Of a stretch of 6,569 nucleotides of DNA, positions 6,478-6,569 are shown piece after piece. A program made the position numbers and the translations under genes. The stretch spans positions 1-6,569 of the forward strand of contig CAMFRJ010000073.1 of assembly GCA_945981915.1 (NCBI GenBank). The letters run 5' to 3'. This DNA comes from an uncultured Erysipelotrichaceae bacterium. Its GTDB lineage: Bacteria > Bacillota_I > Bacilli_A > Erysipelotrichales > Coprobacillaceae. Under the pieces are notes generated by a model that was given only the letters and a program-made list of their open reading frames with translations, was not told the origin of the DNA and made no database searches. Within the stretch, counting starts at the first letter, position 1. Every line of letters begins with the position of its first letter.

Positions 6478-6569
6478 TTACCACTCCTTAACAACTGCTT
6501 TAAATTTTCCATCTTTTAACATGACTTCAATTTGATCATGTTCTTTTATGTCTTTAATAGAATCAATAT
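6478..6569 (-). CDS. xseA: Exonuclease VII large subunit XseA, C-terminal end (partial)
   Basis: This is the last 29 codons and TAA stop (6480-6478) of a gene that enters from the right edge. The translated tail reads IDSIKDIKEHDQIEVMLKDG followed by KFKAVVKEW. It fits the XseA C-terminus, a small beta-strand segment of the kind 'I.s..di..gD.i.v.l.dG...a.V', which follows the catalytic and coiled-coil regions and ends just before XseB. The identification rests on this short tail plus its position: a one-base gap to xseB and the conserved xseA-xseB-ispA order. XseA is the catalytic subunit of the single-strand exonuclease. Everything N-terminal is outside the window. Confidence 0.85.
   Translation of the reverse strand, partial: IDSIKDIKEHDQIEVMLKDGKFKAVVKEW
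6484..6489 (-). promoter_or_regulatory. Ribosome binding site that decides the xseB start
   Basis: AAGGAG on the minus strand, within the last codons of xseA, is seven bases from ATG 6476-6474. It fixes the xseB start there rather than at the upstream ATG 6512-6510, which would lie on the far side of this site. Confidence 0.85.

Noticed and set aside
6477..6512. 12-residue N-terminal extension of XseB
   Set aside because: It is the end of xseA read in another frame; the ribosome binding site and XseB family length support the start at 6476.

Overview
The window is a single, tightly packed block of low-GC, sporulating Firmicutes DNA, with every gene on the minus strand. Read in the direction of transcription (from the right end to the left), the order is: the end of xseA, then xseB, ispA, dxs, a tlyA/yqxC-type methyltransferase gene, recN and spoIVB. 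This is the Bacillus/Clostridium core order, but without the argR (ahrC) gene that normally lies between yqxC/tlyA and recN. The AT-rich composition, the missing argR and the sporulation gene suggest an Erysipelotrichaceae/Coprobacillaceae-type gut bacterium. The spore-forming Firmicutes placement is firm; the family-level guess is tentative.

Layout. 6478-6569 holds the last 29 codons of xseA, and xseB starts one base after its stop, so the two exonuclease VII subunits are made together. ispA (farnesyl diphosphate synthase) follows after 3 nt. dxs (first enzyme of the MEP isoprenoid pathway) starts with TTG directly after the ispA stop codon. tlyA overlaps the end of dxs by 20 nt, and recN follows tlyA by 8 nt. 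Only the recN-spoIVB junction is loose (55 nt). The block closes with a strong hairpin terminator (25-54) that overlaps the spoIVB stop codon. No argR remnant, tRNA, mobile element, CRISPR array or long non-coding stretch is present.

How the genes work together. xseAB and recN are DNA repair genes; ispA and dxs supply isoprenoid precursors; tlyA is a predicted rRNA methyltransferase. All are housekeeping genes and are probably co-transcribed. spoIVB is needed only late in sporulation.

The most interesting element is the recN-spoIVB junction. There the mRNA can fold into a 15-bp stem (1060-1074 with 1014-1028) that buries the spoIVB start codon and part of its ribosome binding site. A sigma-G-like promoter (1054-1082) overlaps the 5' arm and would start a transcript near 1047 that lacks this arm. 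The arrangement suggests that spoIVB is translationally silent on read-through mRNA and translated only from its own forespore transcript. The stem is read directly from the sequence; the promoter and the switch are inference.

Four start codons were chosen from ribosome binding sites and family fit: spoIVB at 1021, tlyA at 3532, dxs TTG at 5408 and xseB at 6476.
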